Positions 15,649 through 23,429 of a DNA stretch of 59,271 nt are shown in pieces. The DNA comes from Gemmatimonadota bacterium. Its GTDB lineage: Bacteria > Gemmatimonadota > Gemmatimonadetes > Gemmatimonadales > Gemmatimonadaceae. The notes beneath the pieces were generated by a model. That model saw nothing but the letters and a program-made list of their open reading frames with translations. It was not told the DNA's origin and ran no database searches. Positions within the stretch are counted from its first letter, which is position 1. Each line of letters starts with the position of its first letter. The DNA lies in the NCBI GenBank assembly GCA_947471365.1, contig CANIWQ010000005.1, positions 1 to 59,271 on the forward strand. Reading direction: 5' to 3'. A program made the position numbers and the translations under genes.

Positions 15649-17043
15649 GTGAGCGGCGGCGAAGACGCCAAGACGCACAAGCTGTGGGGAGGCCGTTTTT
15701 CCGAAGGCCCCCACCCCGCGCTTGATGCCGTCAATCGCTCCATCGGCGTGGATTTTCGCCTGTGGCCCCACGACATCCGACTCTCCAAGGCGTGGGCCCT
15801 CGCCCTCGGTGAGGCCGGCGTCCTGTCCGCGGATGATGTGTCGCGCGTGCGAAGTGGCCTCGACCGTGTCGCCGCGCGTTTCGCTGCCGGCGCACCACCG
15901 AGCGCCACCGACGAAGACATTCACACGATGATCGATCGCCTCCTCCATGAGGAGGCCGGCGAACCTGCGTCGCGCCTGCACACCGGCCGGAGCAGGAATG
16001 ATCAAGTCGCCACCGCCACCCGTCTTTGGACGATCGATGCGATCGGGCGCATCGAAGCGCTGCTCCGCGATCTCCAGCGCGCGATGGTAACGCAGGCGGA
16101 ACTGCTTGAACATGATCTGGTTCCCGCCTACACCCATCTCCAGCGCGCGCAGCCCGTGAGTGCTGCGCATTGGATGCTCGCGCACTTCTGGCCACTCGAG
16201 CGCGACCTCGTGCGTCTCGCCAATGCGCGCCGCAGTGCCGCCGTCATGCCACTCGGCTCCGGTGCCATCGCGGGCTCGGCATTCCCGGTACCGCGCGCAC
16301 TCCTGCAGCGCGAACTCGGCTTTGACTCCGTCTCACCGAACTCCATTGACGCGGTCGGCGATCGCGATTTTATCGCAGAACTGCTCTTTGCGTTGGCGCT
16401 CACTGGCACGCACCTCTCGCGCCTCGCCGAAGACCTTATTCTGTTTGGGTCCAGCGAGTTCGGGTTTGTGCGCTATGGCGATGGTTTCAGCACGGGCTCC
16501 TCAATGATGCCCCAGAAACGCAATCCCGATGCGCTGGAGCTCGCGCGCGGTTCGGGGTCGCGCGTGCTGGGCGACCTGGTCGCGTTGCTCTCGACCATCA
16601 AAGGACTCCCGAGCGGCTATAACAAAGACCTCCAAGAGGACAAACGGACCCTGTTTGACGCGATCGATTCCCTGGAACTCCTGCTCCCAGCGGTCGCGGG
16701 CTCCGTGGCAACGCTCACATTCAATCGCACGAGAATGCGCGCCGCAGTCTCCAGCACGATGATGGCGACCGATTTGGCCGATTACCTAGTTCGGAAACGG
16801 GCCACATTCCGCGATGCCCACGGTGCGGTTGGTCGGTTGGTGAGAGAAGCTGAGGAGAAGGGGCTGGAGCTCACGGAGCTTCCGTGGGGCTCATTTGCCG
16901 CCGCACACCCCCTCTTTGAGCAGGACGTGTTGAAGGAACTCGACCCAGCGCACACTGTTTCGCACCGTGAAATCGAGGGGGGCACAGGCCCGTCCGCGGT
17001 AAAGGCGCAGCTCACGAGAGCCCGTGGAATCTTGGGTGGTTGA
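15649..17043 (+). CDS. argH: Argininosuccinate lyase
   Basis: Enzyme of 464 residues that splits argininosuccinate to arginine and fumarate, the last arginine step. It is a homotetramer of the fumarase/aspartase superfamily. LWGGRFSEGP starts the protein, HTGRSRNDQVATATRLW is the conserved C1 region with catalytic contacts, THLQRAQPVS the second, and GSSMMPQKRNPD (283-294) the superfamily signature loop with the catalytic Ser. The start is GTG at 15649; a nearby ATG at 15623 is out of frame and ends at once. No clear ribosome binding site is present. argG and argF are not in the window. ArgR control is likely from the operator-like region upstream. Confidence 0.95.
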   Translation: MSGGEDAKTHKLWGGRFSEGPHPALDAVNRSIGVDFRLWPHDIRLSKAWALALGEAGVLSADDVSRVRSGLDRVAARFAAGAPPSATDEDIHTMIDRLLHEEAGEPASRLHTGRSRNDQVATATRLWTIDAIGRIEALLRDLQRAMVTQAELLEHDLVPAYTHLQRAQPVSAAHWMLAHFWPLERDLVRLANARRSAAVMPLGSGAIAGSAFPVPRALLQRELGFDSVSPNSIDAVGDRDFIAELLFALALTGTHLSRLAEDLILFGSSEFGFVRYGDGFSTGSSMMPQKRNPDALELARGSGSRVLGDLVALLSTIKGLPSGYNKDLQEDKRTLFDAIDSLELLLPAVAGSVATLTFNRTRMRAAVSSTMMATDLADYLVRKRATFRDAHGAVGRLVREAEEKGLELTELPWGSFAAAHPLFEQDVLKELDPAHTVSHREIEGGTGPSAVKAQLTRARGILGG

Positions 17044-17100
17044 GTGAGCAGGGACGGAAGTCTCGACAGGTAGGCATCAAACACTTGTTTCTGACATTAC

Positions 17101-17142
17101 AACAAACGACAGTCATACAACATGTTATGACTGTCGTTTGTT
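17101..17142. terminator. 17-bp perfect inverted repeat after argH
   Basis: Left arm AACAAACGACAGTCATA (17101-17117), 8-base spacer, right arm TATGACTGTCGTTTGTT (17126-17142), followed by TTGTTAC. It starts 57 bp after the argH stop. The stem plus T-rich tail could end argH transcription. It also lies about 60 bp before the AT-hook gene and could be that gene's operator. The sequence alone does not separate the two roles. Confidence 0.6.
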
Positions 17143-17204
17143 TTGTTACTTTCATCCTTAGCACTGACTATTTATTTTCCTTATTTTTGAGTATATTTTT
17201 GGCC

Positions 17205-17603
17205 ATGCGACTCACCACCGCCATGGCATCGACCGCACTCGGCATTCCAAAAAAATTCCTTGATAATATCCTGACGCGGGAAGCCTCCTCACTCCTCCCG
17301 CTCGGTAGGCAGGGAAAGAGCCGGCAGATCCCCGTTGCCGCTGTCGAGCAGATCTGCGTTGCCCTCCTGCTTCAACGGGAACTCGGCACCCCCATCGCCA
17401 AATCCCTCCAAATAGCTCAGCAACTCCTCGAGGGCGCGGGGCAGGCTGCTATCGGAAAGCTGGGCGCCATCACCTTCGACCTGCCGCGCATTCGTCGGTC
17501 GCTCCACCAAGCCATCGCCCAAACGCTCGAGGAAGGCTCCAATCCGACCCGGGGACGCCCCCCTCGCCAACACCAGAAAACCAAACGGGGCGCCTCCTTT
17601 TAG
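17205..17603 (+). CDS. Small AT-hook DNA-binding protein, unnamed family (copy 1)
   Basis: I do not recognise a named family. The protein has 132 residues: an N-terminal helix-turn-helix-like region (STALGIPKKFLDNILTRE, about 9-26), a helical segment AVEQICVALLLQRELGTPIA (46-65), a helix beginning FDLPRIRRSLHQAIAQ (91-106), and a basic tail with the AT-hook core TRGRPPR (115-121). The gene at 47038-47664 has the same order, with matching ELG, FDL-x-R and RGRP elements, so the two are probably paralogs. The ATG at 17205 is preferred; a longer frame overlaps argH and codes for a hydrophobic stretch across the inverted repeat. The upstream 160 bp is strongly AT-rich and carries AGTATATTT just before the start. 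The likely role is DNA binding, possibly self-regulation. Confidence 0.65.
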   Translation: MRLTTAMASTALGIPKKFLDNILTREASSLLPLGRQGKSRQIPVAAVEQICVALLLQRELGTPIAKSLQIAQQLLEGAGQAAIGKLGAITFDLPRIRRSLHQAIAQTLEEGSNPTRGRPPRQHQKTKRGASF

Positions 17604-17613
17604 GAGGCGCCCC
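17587..17613. terminator. Strong bidirectional terminator hairpin spanning a stop codon
   Basis: 12-bp perfect stem GGGGCGCCTCCT / AGGAGGCGCCCC with a 3-base TTT loop. The TAG stop of the AT-hook gene (17601-17603) lies at the loop and first stem bases. It lies 26 bp before the end of the convergent cold-shock gene, so it can serve both genes. No T-run follows on the plus strand. Confidence 0.75.
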
Positions 17614-17639
17614 GCCAAGAGGAAGCGACGTGCGAAGCG

Positions 17640-17849
17640 CTACGCAGGCTTCGTTACGTTCTCTGCCGCCGGACCCTTCTGGCCCTGTACGATGTCGAAC
17701 TCCACCGCATCGCCCTCGGCCAACGACTTGAAGCCGTTGCCCTGGATCGCGCTGTAGTGGACGAAGCAATCCTTCGAGCCGTTGTCGGGCGTGATGAACC
17801 CAAAGCCCTTCGCATCATTGAACCACTTCACCTTGCCAGTCGTACGCAT
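17640..17849 (-). CDS. Cold-shock domain protein
   Basis: Single-domain OB-fold nucleic-acid chaperone of 69 residues in the CspA family, which binds single-stranded RNA and DNA and melts structure in m[21 protein letters not shown] contains RNP1 (KGFGFI) and DCFVHYSAI is RNP2; the C-terminus [19 protein letters not shown] is typical. The ATG at 17849 has AGGAG six bases upstream and is preferred to the in-frame TTG two codons earlier. The gene has an untranslated leader of probably about 70 bases if the promoter proposed at 17927-17956 is real, in line with the long structured leaders of csp genes. Confidence 0.95.
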   Translation of the reverse strand: MRTTGKVKWFNDAKGFGFITPDNGSKDCFVHYSAIQGNGFKSLAEGDAVEFDIVQGQKGPAAENVTKPA

Positions 17850-17926
17850 GCCCAACTCCTGTGTGATGATTGATGCAGGGAGCGGAACGCGCCGTACCCT
17901 GACAATCTGTTCTGCGCCGCAGGACC

Positions 17927-17956
17927 CTAATATCCCCCGCGCTGGATCGCCCTCAA
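17927..17956 (-). promoter_or_regulatory. Candidate promoter of the cold-shock gene
   Basis: Minus-strand TTGAGG (17951-17956) and TATTAG (17927-17932) with an 18-base spacer. The region between here and the upstream gene end at 18077 holds no coding sequence I can support. Weak evidence from motif match only. Confidence 0.33.
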
Positions 17957-18076
17957 TCCGTCAGCCTCGGCTGAGTGGGAAAAGAGTCGTATGAAATTAT
18001 GCCCCCCAAAAGAAAAGAGCAATAGTTCCCACCCGCACGCGCCGGAGCCCTACAAAACCGCTCCCCGAACAGAACT

Positions 18077-18508
18077 TTATTGACCGATGCTTCGCACCTG
18101 TTCCACGAAATACCCCGTCTCGCCAAAGCAGGAACTGGGCACCCCGCGGTGCTCCTTGTAGTAGAGCACCACACGCCCCTTGGCCATCGCCCTATTGATA
18201 GCCTCCGCCAGGGAATCGCTCCGAACCGTAAACGTGAATATTTGGCTCATCGCCCCCGGCATATTCACCATGGCCAGCTCCCCCTCCCACGTCTTACAAA
18301 CCCACCCCTTGCGCGACAGTTTCTGCACGAAGCCGGAGCGCTCGCCACTTGAGTACGTATACGTCAGCGTGAGCCCGGCCCAAATCGTGAACAGCAGCAC
18401 CGGCACGATAATCACGAGCATGAACGTCGCTTTCCCCCAATGACGCCTCAAAAAGCCAGGGCGCGAGGCGGGTTCGGGGGTCACGGGGGAGTTCGTGGCG
18501 TCGGTCAT
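18077..18508 (-). CDS. Small single-span membrane protein of unknown function
   Basis: Protein of 143 residues. A short Pro-rich cytosolic start (1-25) is followed by one membrane helix, FMLVIIVPVLLFTIWAGLTL (29-48), and a mainly periplasmic domain. That domain has three Cys (VCKTW near 70 and SSCFG near 127) and a strand-rich core ending VVLYYKEHRGVPSSCFGETG. I recognise no named domain. Short proteins of this shape occur in several Gram-negative phyla, sometimes under misleading dehydrogenase labels, but no enzyme motif is visible here. The ATG at 18508 follows GAGGAAG at good distance. It is divergent from ispG across 98 bp. Confidence 0.72.
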   Translation of the reverse strand: MTDATNSPVTPEPASRPGFLRRHWGKATFMLVIIVPVLLFTIWAGLTLTYTYSSGERSGFVQKLSRKGWVCKTWEGELAMVNMPGAMSQIFTFTVRSDSLAEAINRAMAKGRVVLYYKEHRGVPSSCFGETGYFVEQVRSIGQ

Positions 18509-18606
18509 CGCGACTTCCTCAGCAGGGGATTCAAAAAGAAGGGAAGGGGCGGTTCGCTTTTACACGGACCGCTCGGCACTTCAAGCGCTTCCCAGTAGTT
18601 TAGTGC

Positions 18607-19863
<1,257 letters not shown>

Positions 19864-19878
19864 CGCGCATCACACGGA

Positions 19879-20478
19879 CTAGAGAAATTCTTCGAGCGCC
19901 TCAGTCACCGCGCGCAGCTCGTCCTGAATCGGCGCGCGAAAACCCAACGCCGCCAATCGATCGCACACCGCGCGATACCACCGGATCGTCCCTTCGCGTC
20001 CACTCGCGAATCGCCCCCACACCGTATCGGCATCCACCGTGCGCCGTAAATCGGTAAGCAGGGAACGACCGCTGTGAATTTTGTCCGCCGCACACACCCA
20101 GCGTGCGGAATCCCCCGCGCCGGCCAAGCGTTCGAGATAATCCGCGCGCCGTTCGTCTTTGTCGAGTTCGTTACCGTTGTCGTCAATCCGCCGTTGCGTG
20201 ATCGTCAACAACGCATCGAGCAGTGGCGTGCCGAACTTGTCGCTGACGCGCTCGTCCAACGTCTCGCGCGTCCACCCCTCGCGCAAACAGTCCTCGATGA
20301 CATCGTGCAAAATGCCTGCGACCACCGTTTCCTCGTCCTGCCCATAGCGCGTCAGAATGATCGCAATATTCGCAGGCTGCGTGAGATAGGGCAGTCGCGT
20401 CCCTTTCCGCACCTGACGATCATGGTGCTTCGCCGCAAATGCGAGCGCGTGATTGATGCGATCCGAGTAGCCTGTCAT
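19879..20478 (-). CDS. HD-domain protein, small alarmone hydrolase-like, metal-ligand His replaced
   Basis: About 199 residues with the HD fold of the RelA/SpoT hydrolase domain: INHALAFAAKHHDRQVRKGT (8-27), HDVIED (58-63) and AADKIHSGRSLLTDLR. RSH-type hydrolases remove pyrophosphate from (p)ppGpp with a Mn ion held by His, His-Asp and Asp. The first His lies in the motif P-Y-x2-H-P; here the matching text is LPYLTQPANIA, so the ligand is Gln34. The other ligands are kept. Activity may be lost or altered. No synthetase or TGS domain is present. The start is taken as the ATG at 20478, before the conserved YSDRINHAL; an ATG at 20496 and a TTG at 20532 are also in frame. It converges on ispG. 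Confidence 0.75.
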   Translation of the reverse strand: MTGYSDRINHALAFAAKHHDRQVRKGTRLPYLTQPANIAIILTRYGQDEETVVAGILHDVIEDCLREGWTRETLDERVSDKFGTPLLDALLTITQRRIDDNGNELDKDERRADYLERLAGAGDSARWVCAADKIHSGRSLLTDLRRTVDADTVWGRFASGREGTIRWYRAVCDRLAALGFRAPIQDELRAVTEALEEFL

Positions 20479-20722
20479 TTGTAAGGAGCGAAACATATCC
20501 GGCGGGAGAGCACGCCGCTCAAGCCAACACAAGGAACACCTACAGCGCCTGCGACATGACGGAAATACCCCAGGAAAAGCACGGCCTGTTCAGGTCAATC
20601 GGCAGAGCCGGCAATCCACCTCTCCGTCCTATTTATTCAGCTAAATATTCGAGTTTTGACTTTCCTACGTAGACAACATCTAATGCAATTGAGCTTATAC
20701 TGGCGCGTTACTGTATCGTTTA

Positions 20723-20753
20723 TGGCGCAATAATTAGTGCTTTATTAGCGCCA
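20723..20753. terminator. Hairpin around the stop codon of the kinase-like gene
   Basis: TGGCGC-AATAA pairs with TTATT-A-GCGCCA with one bulged base. The loop contains TTAGTGC, whose TTA is the minus-strand stop codon of the 20734-21651 gene. No T-run follows. The 240 bp beyond it toward 20478 is AT-rich and holds no gene I can support. Confidence 0.5.
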
Positions 20754-21651
20754 GTCCATGTACAGGCGCGTTTATTTCGGCAAACAATGCGGATCTCCAC
20801 ACAGCAAGCTCAACGAGTGTGGTGACCTGAAGCTCAACGCACAGAATCACCATGGCGCCGGAGGTCAGTCCTGCCGCGCGCTGCGCGACGCGCGCCCCTG
20901 GTGCCACCACGACACAAAAGTCGTGTTCAAGCAGGAACTCCGTGAGCTCTGACGTTGCGCGCTCCGGCACGTCGCGCCGAAGGGCACCGCCCGGAATCAC
21001 ATCGATGCTCAGTCCGCTATTGGCGCCCACGGCCAGTGTGACTTCGCGCCACAGTCGCACGCCGGCCATGGCGTCACTAAACCCCGGTTCCGTGCGAACA
21101 CGGTAGTGCGCAGCTGCCGGCGAGCGTTCGTTGTCGAGATCAATCACGAGTGTGGCGCGTGTGTCGGTGGCTGCCGCATGTGCGATACCGGCAGCGGTGC
21201 TCGCAACGATCGCGGGATCATCTCCCGTGACAATCACCGTGTGCGCGCGGGCGCCCGCAGGCGACACACTCAGATACATCAATCGGTACGGATCCAGTTC
21301 TTCCGGATTATCACGCGACCGTAGGCGTCGGCCGCCCACGGTCGCGAGGACGGGCACACCAAGGAATCGCTCGGCTTCATGAGCGTCTGCGACGTGTGCC
21401 CGCGCCATTTCGCGAGCCAAGTTGATAGCGTAGCCAGCGATCAAGCCAACGATCAATGACGCGGCCACAAGGGCGAACCACGAAGCTTCGTCGCGACGTT
21501 GCCCGCTCGTCGCCGAGTAGAGCCCACCAAAAACAATTCCCACGGCAAGCAGGGAGCTCACCGCGAGGCGTGCGTCACGTCGGCCCGCGAGGGCGGCTCG
21601 CGCCGCGAGCCATTCGGCGCGTCGGCGTGGAGGCGAGGAGTGCGAAGACAT
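20734..21651 (-). CDS. Polysaccharide co-polymerase / BY-kinase-like membrane protein without P-loop
   Basis: Protein of 305 residues with two membrane helices (about 32-50 and 57-79), the second followed by INLAREMARAHVADAHEAERFLGVPVLATV. This layout is that of the C-terminal half of Wzc/BY-kinases: TM2, then a cytosolic nucleotide-binding-like fold with the LGVPVLATV linker. The Walker A position after AHTVIVTGDD reads PAIVASTAAG instead of GxxxGKS/T, and the Walker A' and B aspartates survive only partly (LVIDLDN). No C-terminal tyrosine cluster is seen. It is best read as an inactive relative with a structural or regulatory role in exopolysaccharide export. No polysaccharide cluster is adjacent. 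Confidence 0.62.
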   Translation of the reverse strand: MSSHSSPPRRRAEWLAARAALAGRRDARLAVSSLLAVGIVFGGLYSATSGQRRDEASWFALVAASLIVGLIAGYAINLAREMARAHVADAHEAERFLGVPVLATVGGRRLRSRDNPEELDPYRLMYLSVSPAGARAHTVIVTGDDPAIVASTAAGIAHAAATDTRATLVIDLDNERSPAAAHYRVRTEPGFSDAMAGVRLWREVTLAVGANSGLSIDVIPGGALRRDVPERATSELTEFLLEHDFCVVVAPGARVAQRAAGLTSGAMVILCVELQVTTLVELAVWRSALFAEINAPVHGLALIKH

Positions 21652-21681
21652 CGTCGCTCGAAGCTACTGCATCGGATAGAA

Positions 21682-21712
21682 AAGCGGGCGCCCGGAAACC
21701 GGGCGCCCGCTT
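21682..21712 (-). terminator. Intrinsic terminator of the cupredoxin gene
   Basis: 14-bp perfect stem AAGCGGGCGCCCGG / CCGGGCGCCCGCTT with a 3-base loop. On the minus strand it lies 18 bases after the cupredoxin stop and is followed by TTCTATCC. It is the strongest stand-alone hairpin in the window. Confidence 0.88.
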
Positions 21713-21730
21713 CACAGCACTGCCGTCAGC

Positions 21731-22231
21731 CTACTGAACGATGATCTTGCCCTTCATGTTCATCGCGAGGTGCGGCGTGCAGTTGAACTCATACGTGCCG
21801 GCCTTGATGCCGCCCAGCGAGAGCAGGAACGTCTCGCCCGGGTTCATCTTCAGTCCGCTCGAGAGCTCGGCCATCTTGTCGGCGCCAAAGTTGGCGTCGA
21901 GCTGTCCCTTGACGTCCGCCGGAATCTTGGCGGGATCAAACGCGACGTTGTGCGGTCCGCCGGTCACCATGATGAACTTGATGCCGTCGCCCGTCTTCGC
22001 CTTGATCTCGGCGGGCTCATAACGATAGCCCTTTTCGTCGCCGATCATCTTCACTTCAAACGTGGTGCCCGTGATCGGGGCAGCCGTGCCAGCCGCCGCC
22101 GGAGCCGCTGCCGAAGCCGCTGCTGCCGGAGCTGCAGCCGGAGCCGCCGCTGCTTCTTCCTTCTTCTCGCCACCACCGCAAGCGCCAAGCACCACAGCGC
22201 TCGCAACGAGCGCAACACCGATAAACCGCAT
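21731..22231 (-). CDS. Cupredoxin lipoprotein (blue copper protein)
   Basis: Exported electron carrier of 166 residues. A lipoprotein signal ends in VLGAC (Cys18), followed by an Ala/Pro-rich linker (25-52) and a cupredoxin barrel (55-166). Type 1 copper ligands are visible: His94 in GGPHNV, Cys151 and His154 in FNCTPH, and Met157 or Met159 in LAMNMKG. It is probably lipid-anchored facing the periplasm and passes electrons to an oxidase or reductase. The ATG at 22231 follows GGAGG at 9 bases; an in-frame TTG two codons earlier is less likely. A strong terminator follows, so it is monocistronic at its 3' end. A thioredoxin-fold lipoprotein is encoded just upstream. Confidence 0.92.
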   Translation of the reverse strand: MRFIGVALVASAVVLGACGGGEKKEEAAAAPAAAPAAAASAAAPAAAGTAAPITGTTFEVKMIGDEKGYRYEPAEIKAKTGDGIKFIMVTGGPHNVAFDPAKIPADVKGQLDANFGADKMAELSSGLKMNPGETFLLSLGGIKAGTYEFNCTPHLAMNMKGKIIVQ

Positions 22232-22346
22232 GATCAAGCCTCCAGGCCCAAAACAGAATCAGGTAAGCAGTCGGAACGGATACACTGCACGCAGTTGTGC
22301 AGAGTTCGAAAAATATTCATTTGGAGGGGTGGATGCAACCGAAGAA

Positions 22347-23075
22347 CTACGGGGTTTTGGGGCGTCCCGGCACCTGTTTGAGCGAATCCTGAAGGTGGAG
22401 TAGTGCTACGGAATCGACCACCTTCTTGGTCGGAATCTTGATCGGTGGGGGGGGTGCCTTTTCAGGGGTTCCCTCGGCGTATGCGGTCAGGACGGCATTC
22501 ATCCAATCCCAGTCCTGAGCCCCGAAATAGGCTTTGCCGTTCACAAAGAAGGCTGGCGTCCCGCGTACCCCTTTCATGCGGGCATCGTCCTCGGCAGCAT
22601 CGAGGCGCTGTTGGTGCGAATGGCTCGCGGCGCAGGCGGCAAATATTGTCGTGTCCAGCCCCATTTCGGCAGCGTACCGGCGTAAGGTGCTGGGGATATC
22701 AGGATCCCGTTTCCATTGGTCTTGGCGGGCAAACAGCAGCTCGTGCATATCCCAAAACTTTCCTTGCGCGGCGGCGCAGACCGCGGCGGCCGACCCGGCG
22801 ACGCTCCCCCGATGCCACGCTAGGTCGATCACGGTGAGACGGAGCTTTCCGGTCTCCACCCACTTCAGCCGCAATTGTTCGGCGCCAGCCGTCGAGAATT
22901 GGCGGCAATCGTCACAGACCAAATCGTCGTAGTAAGTAAACTGAATAGGCGCGGTCGTCTCTCCCTGCACATACGCTACCGGTGAGGGGGTGTCGGCGGG
23001 ACGGGACTCAGTTCCGGTGCAGGCCGCAAAGGCCGTCACCAGCAGAGCAGCGACTATCGGAACGACTCGACGCAT
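22347..23075 (-). CDS. DsbA-family thioredoxin-fold lipoprotein
   Basis: Protein of 242 residues. A lipoprotein signal ends in AFAAC (Cys19). The DsbA-like fold follows: FTYYDDLVCDDCRQF gives the active-site C-D-D-C (54-57), a helical insertion covers about 95-155, and VRGTPAFFVNGKAYFGAQ holds the cis-proline loop (Pro174). It probably oxidises or isomerises disulfides, or transfers electrons, at the outer face of the inner membrane. The acidic CDDC dipeptide is less common than CPHC and would alter redox potential. A Pro/Lys-rich C-terminal tail (205-242) is unassigned. The ATG at 23075 is chosen because the signal peptide begins there. It is co-oriented with the cupredoxin gene, 115 bp away. 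Confidence 0.88.
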   Translation of the reverse strand: MRRVVPIVAALLVTAFAACTGTESRPADTPSPVAYVQGETTAPIQFTYYDDLVCDDCRQFSTAGAEQLRLKWVETGKLRLTVIDLAWHRGSVAGSAAAVCAAAQGKFWDMHELLFARQDQWKRDPDIPSTLRRYAAEMGLDTTIFAACAASHSHQQRLDAAEDDARMKGVRGTPAFFVNGKAYFGAQDWDWMNAVLTAYAEGTPEKAPPPPIKIPTKKVVDSVALLHLQDSLKQVPGRPKTP

Positions 23076-23225
23076 CAGACACCTATAAGGAACGGGGAAG
23101 ACAGACGGTGACCATCTTCTATGACGGAACATTCCAATATCCGTCGAACTTTGTTGAATTAACCACGCGCCATAGAAATCTTTGCGGTGGGACTCTTTCG
23201 CGCCACCGCTTGCTCACCTTCGCGA

Positions 23226-23254
23226 TTGACGCACCGAACACCATCCACTAGCCT
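23226..23254 (+). promoter_or_regulatory. Candidate his operon promoter
   Basis: TTGACG (23226-23231) and TAGCCT (23249-23254) with a 17-base spacer. The predicted transcript start falls at or one base before the ATG of the leader peptide at 23262, which would make the leader-peptide mRNA leaderless and explains the lack of a ribosome binding site. The -10 match is only 3 of 6. Confidence 0.4.
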
Positions 23255-23261
23255 TCAATTT

Positions 23262-23348
23262 ATGACGCGCCGCTTCTACCTCCACGACTTGCACCACCAC
23301 GCCCCGACGGGTCGCGGTTTCATGTCGTGCGTTCGAGTAGCTGTCTAA
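23262..23348 (+). CDS. hisL: Histidine-rich leader peptide of the his operon
   Basis: Short reading frame of 28 residues, ATG to TAA, beginning MTRRFYLHDLHHHAPTGR. Four of six consecutive codons (8-13) specify His, with His11-13 uninterrupted. It sits directly before a terminator hairpin and hisG. The same transcript carries GACGGGTCG (23306-23314), able to pair over 9 bp (one G-U) with CGGCCCGTC (23375-23383), the 5' arm of that terminator. This is the layout of his attenuators: stalling at His codons frees the upstream segment to block the terminator. No Shine-Dalgarno is seen. Identification rests on sequence logic; translation is untested. Confidence 0.78.
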   Translation: MTRRFYLHDLHHHAPTGRGFMSCVRVAV

Positions 23349-23375
23349 AGCGCTCAGAGCTGCCCAAATGATTCC

Positions 23376-23408
23376 GGCCCGTCCTCTTTATGGACGGGCC
23401 TTTTTTTT
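23376..23408 (+). terminator. his attenuator terminator
   Basis: 9-bp perfect GC-rich stem GGCCCGTCC / GGACGGGCC, 7-base loop, then eight T. It lies between the leader peptide stop (23348) and the hisG start (23430). The competing antiterminator pairs 23306-23314 with 23375-23383 and would remove almost the whole 5' arm. Confidence 0.92.
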
Positions 23409-23429
23409 CTCGCCACCACGCCACGATCT

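Noticed and set aside
12009-17043. Succinylated arginine pathway as in Bacteroides
   Set aside because: argB, argC and argD alone do not separate acetyl from succinyl intermediates. The diagnostic transcarbamylase is not in the window.
17040-17204. Longer start of the first AT-hook gene overlapping argH
   Set aside because: The extra 55 residues translate the inverted repeat and AT-rich promoter into hydrophobic nonsense without a match in the paralog.
23282-23345. tRNA-like T-loop GTTCGA in the his leader
   Set aside because: No acceptor stem, D-arm or anticodon arm can be drawn around it.
23133-23429. T-box or riboswitch before hisG
   Set aside because: No T-box core sequence or specifier-loop arrangement was seen. 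The leader peptide plus antiterminator explains the region better.
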